Source: Spinellus fusiger (Eukaryota; Mucoromycota; Mucoromycetes; Mucorales; Phycomycetaceae). Taken from it: DNA of 64,000 bases. Location of the stretch: positions 412,624-476,623 of the forward strand of contig JALLLS010000019.1 in NCBI GenBank assembly GCA_025094145.1, in the 5' to 3' direction. Positions 24,105 to 36,043 of this stretch are shown in pieces. A program made the position numbers and the translations under genes. Position 1 is the stretch's first letter. Each line of letters begins with the position of its first letter. A model generated the notes under the pieces. The model was not told the DNA's origin. It ran no database searches and saw only the letters and a list, made by a program, of their open reading frames with translations.

Positions 24105-27100
24105 ATGAGTGTTCAACAAGCCTCGTCACTACCTTCCCCATTACCTCATAGCTACAACACTAGCGACACTCCAACCAAAAATAAAGCCTACAATAGCAGT
24201 GAAGATAGAAAAGACACTGAGAACACTCTTCCTTGGCTCTCCTTCTCCTTTTCTGCCAGTCCTTCTCTCCAGCTTACACATGAAGAAAGTACTTCTTCTC
24301 GGTCCAATGACTGGGAGCAGTCTACAAAAAAGTCCAGTAACTTCACAAAAGTACCAACCACCGCCATGCCAACCACTGCCTACACCATCAGAGACTCTTA
24401 CTTCCAGCAACCGAGAGAGAGCAGCACATCAGAGAAGGCTGTCATGGCAGGGTTAATGGCCTCGGAGTCATCTCACCAAGAGACAGCATCAGAGACTATG
24501 CCTCTGCCTCATCCATCAGTGGGGATTTCTGTCTCTTATTTTGATGACTCCCTTTCCATGTCAGGTAGATAAAATAAAATAAAAAGAATCCATGCCTATC
24601 TTAATATTTTAGGTTCTCGCTCAGTAGAACACTCCAGTGTGCATGAAGAGAAGCTGACATTTACATCTAACCCAGCCCAAGCCCAACGCTCCCGTAGTTT
24701 TGCTTATGGGTCCCAGGTTACTTCTCACCAACACCGCCGTCACCACCACCACCACCACTCCTTTAACAAACCAAGCCAAAGAAATGCCTCGCTCTCCCAC
24801 CCTCCCCAGCGCCACCAACACTATTCATCTTCTTCACAGCAATCTCCCACTGTATATTGTGCCCTTCTCTCCCATGTGGCTAAGGAACTAAGACAGTGCA
24901 TTACATTCAAGGATCTCGTTAAGAATGGAATCGAGTACAAGAACGCATTTGATGGAGAAGAAATGGTGGTAAGTCAATACCATTAGATAGATATCCTCAC
25001 CACTGAACTTTTCTTTTCTTTCTTATGTGTGCTACCACTTTAGGATAAAATTGCTTTGCTCCTTCGCACTACAGATCGGTGGACAGCACTCCGCTTTGGA
25101 CGAGCCTTGGGTGCACAGCGCTTCTTCCATGATGTTCACTACGAAACCAGACTTCTGGATTCTACTATTGAGATTTATCAGTTAGATGAGCGTGTGTTGT
25201 ATTATGGGACAACACAACATCCAGGAGAATTCCCTGGTACAGCCACCACCAGTAGCAGCAGTGTTAGTGATTTTATTGAAGTGGCCTCAGCTACTACTGC
25301 TACTACTTCACAGCACAGCACCATGCCTCCCCGGGATGGACTGCCCAATGGTCTATTTACACAACTTACTTATTGCTACACCCCCACATGTCACGGCAGC
25401 CAGCCTTGTTACAGCTACACATGTCCTAAAAGAACCATTGTAGTAAGTAGATTGGATTCTATTAGGATTCTATTAGGATCGGATTCGTAATGGTAGTAGT
25501 AGTAGATAAAAGAGACTCACCTCTTCATTAGCGCAGGAGCTCGGATTATACTATCCACAGTGCTACTCGTTCCAGTAGCAGTGCATCCTTTCGACAACCA
25601 GTACAGGAATTATGGGCTAATACAGTACCAGAAGACATCTACACCTCAGTCTCAACTACAGAAAGAAAGCGACAAGAAGCCATCTTTGAATTGATTTACA
25701 CAGAAGCAAATTTTGTTGAAGACTTGAATTATGTAGAAGAGGTAGAAATAAACAAACCTTTGCCACTGAGGAGATTTCTTATTCTTGTCTTTACTAAAGC
25801 TTCTTTCTTTTATGGATGCATGAATATATATGTGTATCTTTTCTTTCTTTCTCTCTCTTTTAGATGTGGATACAACCATTAATGACATCCTCTATCATTG
25901 AAGCATCGATTCGCAGTGCCTTTGTTCGGAAAGTATTCAGCAACATCCTAACCATTCGAGACATCAATGCACAGCTTGTTACGGTCATGCGAACACGGCA
26001 AAAAGAACAACCCGTTATATCACATATAGGCGATCTTCTCCTTGAGTTTATTGCTGATTTTGAGCCATTCATCAAGTACGGGACTCGACAGCACGAGGCA
26101 AAATTCGAATTGGAACATGAACGTATTATAAATCCAGAGTTTGAAAGGTTTGCCCAGGTAAGAAAGCACGAGACTACATAAAGCACGTGGAATTATATGA
26201 ATAATACTTGGTTAGAAAACAGAAAGGCATTCAAGATCCCATAAGCTAGAGCTCAATGGGTATTTGACAAAGCCAACAACACGGCTGGGTCGGTATACCC
26301 TGTTGTTTAATGAGATTCTGAAATATACACCTGAAGGACATGTTGATGCAGTTGATATTGTACAGGCGATAACCAATATCAAAAAGATCCTGACCCGTGT
26401 CAATACAGAAGCAGGAAAGGCAAAGAACAGATTTGATCTGGAGCGCATACACAACCATTTGACATTTAAGCACAAGGGAGATGAAGTGGTAAGTGATAAA
26501 TGATAGAGAGGAGTTACTCATTCTGTCATCCATAGGATCTGCAATTACTAGCAGAAGAACGCTCTATTATCAAACAAAGCACTCTACGTAAAAGCCCAAA
26601 CCTGGATTCTACCGAGTATCAGGCTATTCTTTTTGACCATTACTTCGTTGTAGCCAAAGTCAAGCTTGTCAATGCAATAGAGTATTATACTGTACAGAAA
26701 CGGGCAAGTAGATTTTAGTTTGAAATATACACATAACAGTCTCTTTATACTTTAGCCCATCTCTGTACACTTTCTATCTGCCTCTTTACCAGAAGATAGT
26801 CGAACAAAACGTTCGAGTTCTATTTTACCTTATATTCACAGTGGTCCTTATGGTAATTTGGGTCCAAGTCTTCAGATGATGCGGATGTCCACAGATTCTG
26901 CTACATTGGGTATACCCACCAGCCAGTCCGTGAGCTCAGGTCTTATAGCACCCAAGAAGACGGGATACCCCATTGTATTCCACCATATCAGCCAAAAGTT
27001 AACTGAAAGCTTTATTCTTTATGCTTCCTCCATGGCCACACGAAAACCCTGGATAGAAAAGATTCATAAGCAGCAGATGGATAAGACACAAAGAAATCCA

Positions 27101-28439
27101 GTGGTTGAACTTGTGTCTTCTATTCGTGAACGAGAGTTTTATGTCGATACAAAGATAAATCATATGATTACATTTAGTAAGCTTCTTGGTGCAAAAGAAA
27201 GAGAGAGAAAGATGGGCTCACTCATGAAATCAACTCTTTCTTTCTCAATGCATAGATAACGGTCATCAATACCTTCTTGCCACTGACATTGGTGTCTATG
27301 TCGGCCACACTGCTCGTTCGAAAGCACCCCATAAAATCCTTTCCATCGATAAAGCCACACAAGTAGAAGTACTGGAGTCTGCACAGCTATTGCTTGTATT
27401 AGCAGACAGAATACTATGGGAGTATGCTCTTGAAGTAGTCAATGGAAAACCCGAGACACAACCCAGTGGACATAAAATCCAAACTCACGTCCCCTTCTTC
27501 CATGTGGGAGTATCACTGCATAGAAAGCTTGTTTGTATTCCGCGTGTATCTGCTCTTAGCTCTGTGATTTCAGCTTTTGAACCAGTCAGATCACCAGAAC
27601 TCAAGAAACATAATATTATTGACCGCATTGTACGTAAACAGGCTTCTCCAGAGTTGCATCTTAAGCGGTTCAAAGACTACTATATACCTTCTGAAGCATG
27701 GTCTGTTGAGTTGTCCCCTAGTAAAATGCTGATTACTTGTCCTCGAGGGTTGATTTTGGTGGATATGCAAACAGACAAACCACAACGTAGGGTGTTTATC
27801 ATTCTTTTATAAAAAGAGGTCTTGTTCTCACCTTGCTGTTATTTAGATCTATTGAATCCGAGCGATAAATATCTCAAGTTTATTACAGATCAAGAAGAAA
27901 ATGAAGCAAATTTGCAGCTACGTCAATCGATAAAGCATATTGTTGTTTTCCGTATCCCCCACGGAGATTATTTTGTTTGCTACCATGGTAAGTGAACATG
28001 ACTATAAATACATAAGTATAAACTGCAGTGGTTACTGAATATTTCATATTGTCTATACTTTAGCCTATGGATTCTATATTAACAGCAAAGGAAATAGAAC
28101 ATTTCCAGAGTTTCTTATTGAATGGGAAGGCCGTCCAGAAGCATTTGCATTCAATTATCCTTATGTTATTGCTTTTGATGCCTCATTCATTGAAATCAGA
28201 AACATTGTTACAGTATGTTTTTCATCTATTTCTCTGGTTTTTTTTCACTAATAGGTTGGCATTAGGGATCCTTGGAACAGGTGGTCAGAGGCCACAATAT
28301 TCGATGTCTTAACAATGGACATAAAACAGAGCTGCCAATTATCTTTGGCGTAATGACCAACCCACAAAAAGATACTTACCATTATATCTTTAGTATCAAA
28401 TGGCTTCTGAACATGTCTCCCTCTATTATTTCTGCTTAG
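24105..28439 (+). CDS. Rho1 guanine nucleotide exchange factor (DEP-DH-PH-CNH, Rom2-like)
   Basis: It activates Rho1 in cell-wall integrity signalling at the membrane (family knowledge). Twelve exons: 24105-24564, 24613-24968, 25044-25442, 25532-25741, 25864-26157, 26216-26488, 26536-26703, 26756-27176, 27256-27786, 27847-27987, 28064-28212, 28266-28439 (3576 nt, 1191 aa). The N-terminus (about 1-230) is Ser/Thr-rich with a His run. DEP is near 231-320 (LRQCITFKDLV, DRWTALRFGRAL). DH starts near 448 (RQEAIFELIYTEANFVEDL). PH is near 665-780 (ILFDHYFVVAKVK). CNH runs from about 825 to 1180 (YLLATDIGVYVG, FIEIRNIVT, RGHNIRCL). Intron 7 (26704-26755) has a GC donor. The acceptor at 25531 is required, because the next AG gives a stop. 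Confidence 0.93.
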
Positions 28440-28937
28440 CTTATCTTTTCTTTCTTTTGCAAGTTGTTTATTTTATATTCTCTCCTTTTCTCTTTGTGTA
28501 TGTATGTATCTATTTATCCATGTGTGTGTGTGTGTTTATGTGTCCTAATACATATTTATTTATTCCACTTGTATATTTATTATTCTTACACAACAGTCAA
28601 TTTTACATTATAATTTTCTCATTCTTTTCTTCTTTGTTCTATTTACTATCACTGTTCATCCACTATTATTACAACTACTACTATTATTATTAATTATATA
28701 AAGCGATAAAAATAATAATCGTTTATAAAGTTAGTTAACCTTTATTAGAAGAAAGAAAAACCTTGTGCATTTTCAGTAAAATAACTTAAATTTAGGACTC
28801 TAGATGTATGTGTGTGCGTGTGTGAGTGAGTGATTTTGTCTATGAATCATATCAGTAAACTGGAAAAACACTTGACATGTACTGTTTTATTAATGACAGT
28901 TTTAAAAGGGTATTTTTTAGAATCAAAGTTGTTATAT
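28440..28937. other. Convergent intergenic region between Rho GEF and dioxygenase
   Basis: It carries a (TG)n run at about 28522-28536, TTTAT-rich DNA and a (GTGT)n run near 28806-28832. The ORF at 28400-28693 is a low-complexity artefact overlapping the GEF terminus. The region presumably holds both 3' UTRs. Confidence 0.5.
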
Positions 28938-30226
28938 CTATTTTACAGGAACATATTCAAAGCCATCCTTGTAGTGTGGCAATTCAAGGTCTTCTGGTAA
29001 ACCAAACCCATAACATCCCCATCCTAGTGTAACACTATAGTGTTCCAACAATCTAACACCTTTATCTTCACCTGCAGCACCCATGGCTACATGTAAAGGT
29101 ACTAAATGCTCTGCAGTGGGATGACACTCTCTAAAGTAGGGATGTTCATTCAATGTGCATGCTGCTTCATTACGCTCTTTTCCCTAATAATATAAATATA
29201 AGAAGCCTGTCTCTTTATACATATACCTGTAGATTCTAGTCTCAAAGTACTTACCGTCAAAGATACCACATGTTTTCCTATTGTTCTTTCAAAGTCAATA
29301 ACATAAGCTGGTGTATCAATGATTGATCTAGGTGTTCTCAAGTTATGGATAGAAACTCCACTACCAATGATCAGAATATTCTCATTTCTATGTAATTCAT
29401 TTATCCACTCCATTTATCAGTACATAAACCTTCTCATCCAATGTAATAAGAAACTACCTCAATGGTGCTAATGCCTCCCCTAGCTTAATATGCAGTGGCA
29501 TGTTTTCATGGCTAAAGGTAGATACTTCAACAATAGGCAATCCACCTGTACTTCTCATGGCACGTTTCAATGGAACCCAGACACCATGATCGTTACCGTT
29601 CTCCTCAGATCTTGCATGAATACCTGACTAAACCTTATTTAGTTTGAAAAACCAACAGAAATTCTTTTCTTCTTTGTATGTTCTGCTAGTTACCTGTTTC
29701 AATAAGTTAACCACACGTCCAGCCAATTCTGGAGATCCTGTATGATCCCAGGTTTCTTTATAATAGCGTTCAGGGAAATTGTAGAAATCGTAAATAAGCT
29801 TGGGAGTCTCAGAAGAATCCACTGGAAAAAAAAGAATAAAAGGGTTAACTCTGCCTCTTTCTATTTTATAAAACATAAAGGCTGATTCAATAGATTACTC
29901 TTTACCTACCAGAAATTCCTAATCTGCCTTGTCCTTGCCAATGTGCACTAATTACTACAATGGCCTTTGGTTTGATGGTTTCCTGGATGTATTTTCCAAA
30001 CCAGTTGTAAAATTCACCCTATAAAATAGTTTAATAAATAACAAATCGTCTTTTTGAACTCTTGGATATCAATTCAGACTTACGGGTTTATCATTTCTTT
30101 CAAGAAGATTGGGACCTATCCTCGAAAATTAGTTTCTATATGTACTTAAAGCACCATTATGCTACCTCCATGAGAGATAAAAAATACAGGTGTCTTTGTA
30201 TTCAAAGTTGAGCTGGCAGTGGTCAT
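28938..30226 (-). CDS. LigB-type extradiol ring-cleavage dioxygenase (DODA/YgiD-like)
   Basis: Seven exons on the minus strand: 30226-30166, 30115-30084, 30018-29910, 29821-29694, 29627-29458, 29387-29255, 29183-28938 (879 nt, 292 aa). The metal-site motifs of class III extradiol dioxygenases are present: FISHGGPNLL (first His), VVISAHWQGQGRLGIS (second His), GSGVSIHNLR, and HLVPLHVAMGAAG near the C-terminus. YDFYNFPERYY is also typical of the DODA group. Relatives open catechol rings, for example DOPA 4,5-cleavage, and need one non-haem metal. Substrate is unknown and there is no pigment cluster nearby. The gene is convergent with the Rho GEF. Confidence 0.92.
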
Positions 30227-30369
30227 TTTATTAAAATTTGTTGAAGAGATGTGTTGAATAGAAATTACAGCAAAACTATGGGTGGTTATATGTAGTCTTC
30301 CGGATAATAGTTACTAACATGAAAAAACTAGTGGCGGATCTTCATAATTCTCTTAAATAGGAAGGTGGA

Positions 30370-30840
30370 CTTATTTTTTGTATAAGACACTTTATTTCTT
30401 ATTAAGCATCTTTGCGCAGTCACACGTCGCACTGAGAGGTCTAACTGGGAAAGCATAATGGACACAAGTCACTTGCAGAAAATTGGAGAAGAATAGAAAA
30501 GGAAAGGAATATATAAGAGAAAAGGACATAAAGGTAAATATACACTAGACGATGACATGTCTTTTTTTTCACGGGTGAGGGTGGTAAAGAAGGATCGAGC
30601 ACGTCCAGAGACGGTGAGAGAGAGGAAAAAGGAGTTGTGAAGGTGGTAGGCCCAGTAGACATGCCAAATGGCCTATAACACCGCTCCAAAGACTTGATTG
30701 CTAGTCAGAGGCCCGTTGGGAGGAAAAGAAAGGTGATATAATTGCTGCATGATTGTTGCAGAAGGAGTGTAGATGTTGAGCCAATATGACAGCAAAGAAA
30801 TGGACTAAGTTCTGTTCTATATGACGAGTTGAGGAGAGAA
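30370..30840 (-). mobile_element. 5'-truncated LINE tail
   Basis: A minus-strand fragment of the ORF2 C-terminus and 3' UTR. The T-run at about 30372-30378 is the poly(A) side. The ORF 30689-30441 (SLSPSLDVLDPSL, CHRLVYIYLYVLFSYIFL) is nearly identical to the copy at 39372-39645. Sequence further upstream (ATATCACCTTTCTTTTCCTCC on the minus strand) parallels the LINE at about 1080-1120, linking the three as one family. Confidence 0.65.
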
Positions 30841-31346
30841 GACTGAGTCTTTATCGATCAACAATTATTCGACAATGCCGGACATTATCCAAACTCAATA
30901 TTATATTCTAGTTTTAAAAAAGTTCTATTCCTAATACACGGATATTTAGACAGGTCCAGTCAATATCAAGTGGTATTGGAGATGAACATGAAGTAGATTT
31001 TGCTAGAGATAACCATATTCAGCACTACTTTTTATTGTCTTACCAACATTAGTCATAGATTCATAATAATATTTAAGGCATTACTCATACCAAAGAGAAT
31101 AGAGTTTAAACCCCATACTGTCACATATAACATTATAGTGTTTAGAATACAGCTCAATAAATATGTGCGCCCTTCTCTACTGACTTCACACTGAGTGTAT
31201 ATTATGTTATTGGTTGCCAATGAATAAGGATATAGGCCTGGATTTTATTATGGTCTTACAAACATTGCATCTTAAGGCCATATTCTATAAGTAGGTATTC
31301 ATCAGTTGTGGTAGATGACAGCCAAAAGAGAAAGGTTATCTATATA
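30841..31346. other. Intergenic AT-rich DNA, nothing recognised
   Basis: A 64-codon ORF at 31000-31194 has no motif. No repeat match within the window. Confidence 0.4.
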
Positions 31347-31559
31347 CACACCAGGAGATTTTTCTGGCCTTTAAGCGGTGATATCTTCTTCCTTTTACAT
31401 CCGCAAAAAAACGCACCTTATATGGATCTGTGTTTAAAATCAAAAGGTTTGCGTATCCAAATTATTATTTCCTTTTGTGGAATACCTCAATATCAGATTA
31501 TATTATCAATTGTCGTGATATTATTTTCCTTTTATGGATAGCGGAATCTCTAGTGGAAA

Positions 31560-31744
31560 AGCCAGCTAAAAGAAGAAAGAAATGAAGGGACACATTCCAT
31601 TACATTTCAATAATATCATAGTTGGAAGTATTAGCATATATAATATAGTATAAAAGAAGTATTGAATTGAATGAATAAAGACCAGAGTTCTACTACACGT
31701 TTGACTGTCCGGATTTCCTTTGATATCTAAGATCAAAGACGACA
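31560..31744 (-). repeat. Partial LTR (TGTCGTCTTTGATC family)
   Basis: On the minus strand it begins TGTCGTCTTTGATCTTAG at 31744 and matches the sequence starting at 58537 (ATCAAAGGAAATCC, AGTCAAACGT-TAGTAGAACTC). The far end is not sharply defined. Confidence 0.5.
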
Positions 31745-31762
31745 GTAGAATATATTATTTAT

Positions 31763-32017
31763 TGTCGTCTTTAGGTTTTTAGGCCAAAGGTATACAGAAC
31801 AGTAGAACGTGTAGTTAAACTCTATTGTTTATTGAATGGAATTACTACGTCTTTTATACTTTTCTAATGGTGTTAGATTCAGGGGTTGACTATCGAAATG
31901 CTATGAACTATCGACATCCCTTAATATTCAATAGAGTCATCTTCTTAGCTTAGTAATAAATGAGTCTTAATTCCAAAAGAAGTGATCTATCCAAATATGA
32001 AAAATGTCTTCACGACA
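31763..32017 (+). repeat. Solo LTR, 255 bp, TGTCGT...ACGACA
   Basis: Starts TGTCGTCTTTAGG and ends ACGACA, an inverted 6-bp terminus. It is flanked by TTAT on both sides. A degraded relative lies inside copy A, running minus from 13811. No internal retrotransposon sequence adjoins. Confidence 0.6.
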
Positions 32018-33066
32018 TTATGAATAAAATTGTTTATTATAATAATATAGCTAATACTATATTATGACTATAGCTACTGCCCAAGTGCATTCCCTCATAG
32101 CAATAGAATCCACAACCTAAAAGCCTTGTGATTTGTCCTTGGGAGATAGATAACTATTCTAAGGAGTATACCTTAGAGACCCTAGACAGTATAGAAGACC
32201 ACCTGAGACTAACTTGAAAGGAGTCTTTACTTGCCTAATAATAATACAATGAGTGTGTTGTACATTAAAATAAGCCATAGCCCAGATGAAGACACTGCTT
32301 AGCTTTTTATCACTAGAATAGTATTTGGTAGTGTCTATCACTTCCTTCTATTGTTTCTCTTTGTTAATAATGGTACATTACCTTGCTTATTTATGCTCAT
32401 CTTGACGAGTATTTGAGTGTTAAATTGTATGTGCAGTGTGAGAAATAACAAAAGGACGGGATTATCAAAACAAATAATTTTTCTTTCTCTATTCTGGTAA
32501 TGTATACATTTTAGTCTTCACTCATAAAATTCACAAGTCAAACAATTAACACTCTATTTGCCTTGGACCTAAAGGACAGTATTAGAAACAATACTTTGTT
32601 ATCATCAAGCACCACTGTTAATACCAGCTACAATGAGACAGTTGAAGTGATTATAAATATTGAGTCAATGAATGGCTATACAGTTCTCAATATATTTGTA
32701 TTTGGTTCTATTTTATGGACAATGACCACTAGAGTTAATTCCGTGTGAGTCCTATAATAAATATTTTCTTAAACATTGTTACGCTGCAAATACTATGGGC
32801 TTAAGGATAACACATTATGTTAAACAATAAATGCAGTGACTGAGTTGTCATTTTGGGGTGATTCTTGTTCTATTTCTTGTCTTTACAGCCAATTCTATAC
32901 CTTTTAATTACAAAGTCAGTAGCTATTGCTAAAACAGGCAGGTAGAGTTTGAAATAGCTCATTTAGACAGCGAAAAAGCATTTTAAAACACATTAGCTAA
33001 TCATAAGAATATTGCGATTTTATTCTCAGGATATTTCTTTATATATCCCAAAAATCTTTGGGTGTG

Positions 33067-33992
33067 TAGACAACTTTATTACCAACATGGGGCGGAGATA
33101 ATAGATTGTGATAAATGCTAAAGACTGATAGTGATTACTAAGTGACCTTGAAATAAGACACTTTTTTTTGTAGTATCAACATTCTTTTATTAATGTATTA
33201 AATATCTCATATCTCTATCTAAAGTCCATAAAGTAATGACAATATCAAGATAAACTATAGATAAAAGATTATCTGTGTTTAAAAGGTCCAATTCTTTCTT
33301 TCCATCTCTTTCTATTCATTGGATTCCCTGTATTATACATAAAATCCTTTATTATGTTTTAGTGATGTGATAAATCGTATGTTTATTGATATAAAATAAA
33401 ATAATGTATAGATCAACCTATTTGAGAAGACTATGTATTTTTCTAAATGTTTCTAATAGAAATATATACCTTTGAATCCTCTCTGCTGTTAGAATAAGGT
33501 GTTCAGAAGAGATGAGAAAGGAATACAAACAGCGAAATTGTAGATGAAAAGTGTTGTGATGAATGGATTTCATTACAAGGGGAATTAAGCTAACTGACAT
33601 TCTATTCTATTGTCTTGCACTCATTTTATTTATTGTCAAAACCTCCATGTATTTTGGAAATCTCCATCTCGCCATCATGCACTACTTTCTGTGACCATTG
33701 TTGATCATCTTTTTGTTTTCTTTTATTTATAGATAGATAGATATCAGAAATAGAAGAGTATCTTGTTCATTAATAACTTATAAAAGAGAATAAATGCAGG
33801 GGGGGGAGTTTACTAGAAAGAGATTGAATCTGCTTATTCTCCTGCCTTGTAACTTTGGGTTTTTTGACCCATTTTTTTTTTGCAAATAGTATTTCATTTT
33901 ATTTTGATATGAAATAGTGAACTTGTACGTGAGGTATTAAACACAATAACAATCTTTTAAAGCAATAGTAAAAGCAAGTCTCCTAACAACTA
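33067..33992. other. AT-rich intergenic DNA downstream of the XRN relic
   Basis: A minus ORF at 33600-33418 (60 aa) has no recognisable motif. A poly-G run occurs near 33799-33806. Nothing else is assigned. Confidence 0.4.
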
Positions 33993-35640
33993 TTATTTCA
34001 TATTCATTCTCAATTCATTATTCCAGTAATCCACATCTGAGAACACCTCTAAAAGGTAATCATTCTGTTCTCTTGGTTCACCCAATTCAAAGGTTGGAGC
34101 CGTAATATAGGAAATATCATAAAGATTTTTAAGTCTGTTGCGAAAGAGGGGTATGGTACTACGCCATGACCATGAAATGATGTTGCCCTGGATATAATGA
34201 ATAACCCAATGAAGGGCTATGATATACTGCTCTGTATATTCTTTTACTGAGTAACAATTGGCCTTTTTTTTGTTCGGATAATATTATATTTAAATTCTGC
34301 ATTCAAGAATAAATAGATGGAACTTACGCTTGAATAAAAATTGGTTCTTTTGTTTTGTTTTTTGGATTCTTGAATGGATAAGCTAGACAGTGTTGATTCA
34401 ATTGTTTTTTGAGATATGACAGTATAATACATCTTCAACAACTCTCGACATAATATCTCCAGTTGTGGAATGTTGATTTTATCGTGATAGATATACTTAT
34501 TTGTATCCCTCAAGACTTGTTTGTAGACAGACAGCATACTACTGAATGTAATATCGTGGTGCTCTAGCTCTTTTAAATGTGGAAGGAAAACAAATCCTTT
34601 GAGTGCTTCTAGTAAAGCGAAATCAAGGAAAAGTGATTTTGTATTGTATTTGAATCCGGGAATCTCTTTTAGAAAACTGAATTCTTGTTCAATCACTTGA
34701 CGAAGGGTGAATATATCAAGCATATCGATTTCTCTATACATTTCTCTTTTTGTTTAGAAGAGACTTATAGGTTAAAGCATATCCGTTTTACCTTTGATAT
34801 AGATTGTATTTGATAGGGGCTGATAATATTAACTTGTCCTTATTACAGTTTAGAGCAATCATGAGAATTTGCTTGTCAAATCCTTGGACAAATTGTCTTA
34901 TCTCGTGACCTTTGCTGTCAAATTTATCAGTCAGAAATGGCGTTCATTATTTTCCATTCTCCTGGACCAGGAATAGATGAGTGTGAGAAGATGATTTTCA
35001 CATTTCTCCAATGACCAATAGACGATCGTTTCTTCTCCAAACACTCCTCAAATTAGGTAGTCAGCCTATTCATAAACTCAGTACCTGAAAGAGATATTAT
35101 AAAACATGAGTTGTGGCTATATAAGTAGTGTGTTAAAAATATTCTTGTTGCTTACCAGGTGTAATATTGGCAGAAGTAAATTCATAATTTTTAGGCCTTT
35201 TATTTTCTTTTCGAGCAATATTCCTCCTATACTTTTGAAGATCAAATTTGATTTCAGGAGGAACTCCATCAAGAGCAATATATATCAACTTGCTTGGCTG
35301 TATATAGCCAACATAGCTCTCAACCTTTTTAAAGGCATACTTTATGAGCCACTCTGAAGCTGAAGAGAGCCCCAAGAAGTTGAATGGATTCATATAGAAA
35401 ATACTATAAAGAGTAGGTGTAAGGTCAATATAATAATTGTCTATAAAACAGATAGAGTTTATAAGTTAGAGAGTGCCACCAACACAATTCTATTTTGACA
35501 ATCTAGACTATAGTATATACCAATGTTCAGATTTTTAATCTTTAATTTTTCTTTATCTACATCTAAAGAGCTAAAACACATAGGGTATTGCTCCCTATGA
35601 TGGATAGCATTGCATAGATAGCATTTAAGATAAGAAAGAG
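33993..35640 (-). pseudogene. Degenerate XRN (Xrn1/Rat1-type 5'-3' exoribonuclease) N-terminal region
   Basis: Spliced minus segments follow the XRN order. About 35640-35522 holds REQYPM and DVDKEKLKIKNLNI. 35440-35156 holds DNYYIDLTPTLYSIF, LIYIALDGVPPEIKFDLQ, RRNIARKENKRP and ITPG. 35084-34792 holds TEFMNRL, SSIPGPGEWKIMNAI and GFDKQILMIAL. 34745-34328 holds LFLDFALLEALKGFVFLPHL and INIPQLEILCRELL. 34262-33993 holds ALHWVIHYIQGNIISWSW. The stop is at 33995-33993. There is an in-frame TAA at 35055-35053 and a frameshift between KIMNAIS and DKFDSKG. Active-site signatures have changed (family GEGEHK to GPGEWK, LDAD to FDKQ, GNDFLPH to GFVFLPH, DMNG to DLTP). Introns keep good splice sites, so this is an old duplicate decaying in place. 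Confidence 0.75.
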
Positions 35641-36043
35641 ATTTAGTGCGTATTTAAGTGTACATACATAAAGCCATTCATAAATCCCGTTGTCGACATA
35701 AAAGATTTTGTAGATCAATTTAAGAATTGAGAGAAAGAGGTGTAAAACTAAATTTGACAAAACCCAATAGTTTAAATAGATGTGTGAAATAAAATGAATA
35801 AAGCACAACATTTAAATATAGCCACAAGAAGATTAATATCTTTTCGATGTCTCTCATCACCACTCTGTATGACTGACCCTACAGGTTTAAAGTGCATTTA
35901 ATATAATGTATTCTCCATGTTACCGGCTTAACTGTAAACTAAGATAATGGTGACAGGAAACAGTCTTATAAACTCCCAACTATATTTGTACCAAGAAATG
36001 ACAATCATTGTTTCTTTTATTATAACAATGTCTTTTATATATA
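35641..36043. other. Upstream flank of the XRN relic
   Basis: A minus ORF at 35811-35563 overlaps the relic in another frame and is probably a shadow. The true N-terminal exon of the XRN copy could lie here but was not identified. Confidence 0.35.

Larger units (their letters stand above)
31347..33066 (+). mobile_element. Non-autonomous Fanzor-family element, copy B, with nested LTRs
   Basis: Starts CACACCAGGAGATTTTTCTG, almost identical over about 50 bp to the left end of the Fanzor-bearing copy at 56563, and ends CTTTGGGTGTG at 33066. It contains the exon remnant shared with the other copies (32563-32740; LDLKDSIRNNT... GSILWTM) preceded by a plausible acceptor (CATTTTAG). Two LTRs in opposite orientation sit inside (31560-31744 and 31763-32017). 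The RuvC and zinc-ribbon part present in the 57-kb copy is absent, so this is a deleted derivative. Confidence 0.65.

Noticed and set aside
28400..28693. 97-aa plus ORF rich in Phe, Leu and Tyr
   Set aside because: It overlaps the last exon of the Rho GEF in another frame and then runs through TTTAT and TG simple repeats; composition artefact.
35563..35811. 82-aa hydrophobic minus ORF
   Set aside because: The XRN-like frame runs through the same DNA in a different phase, so the hydrophobic ORF is probably a shadow.
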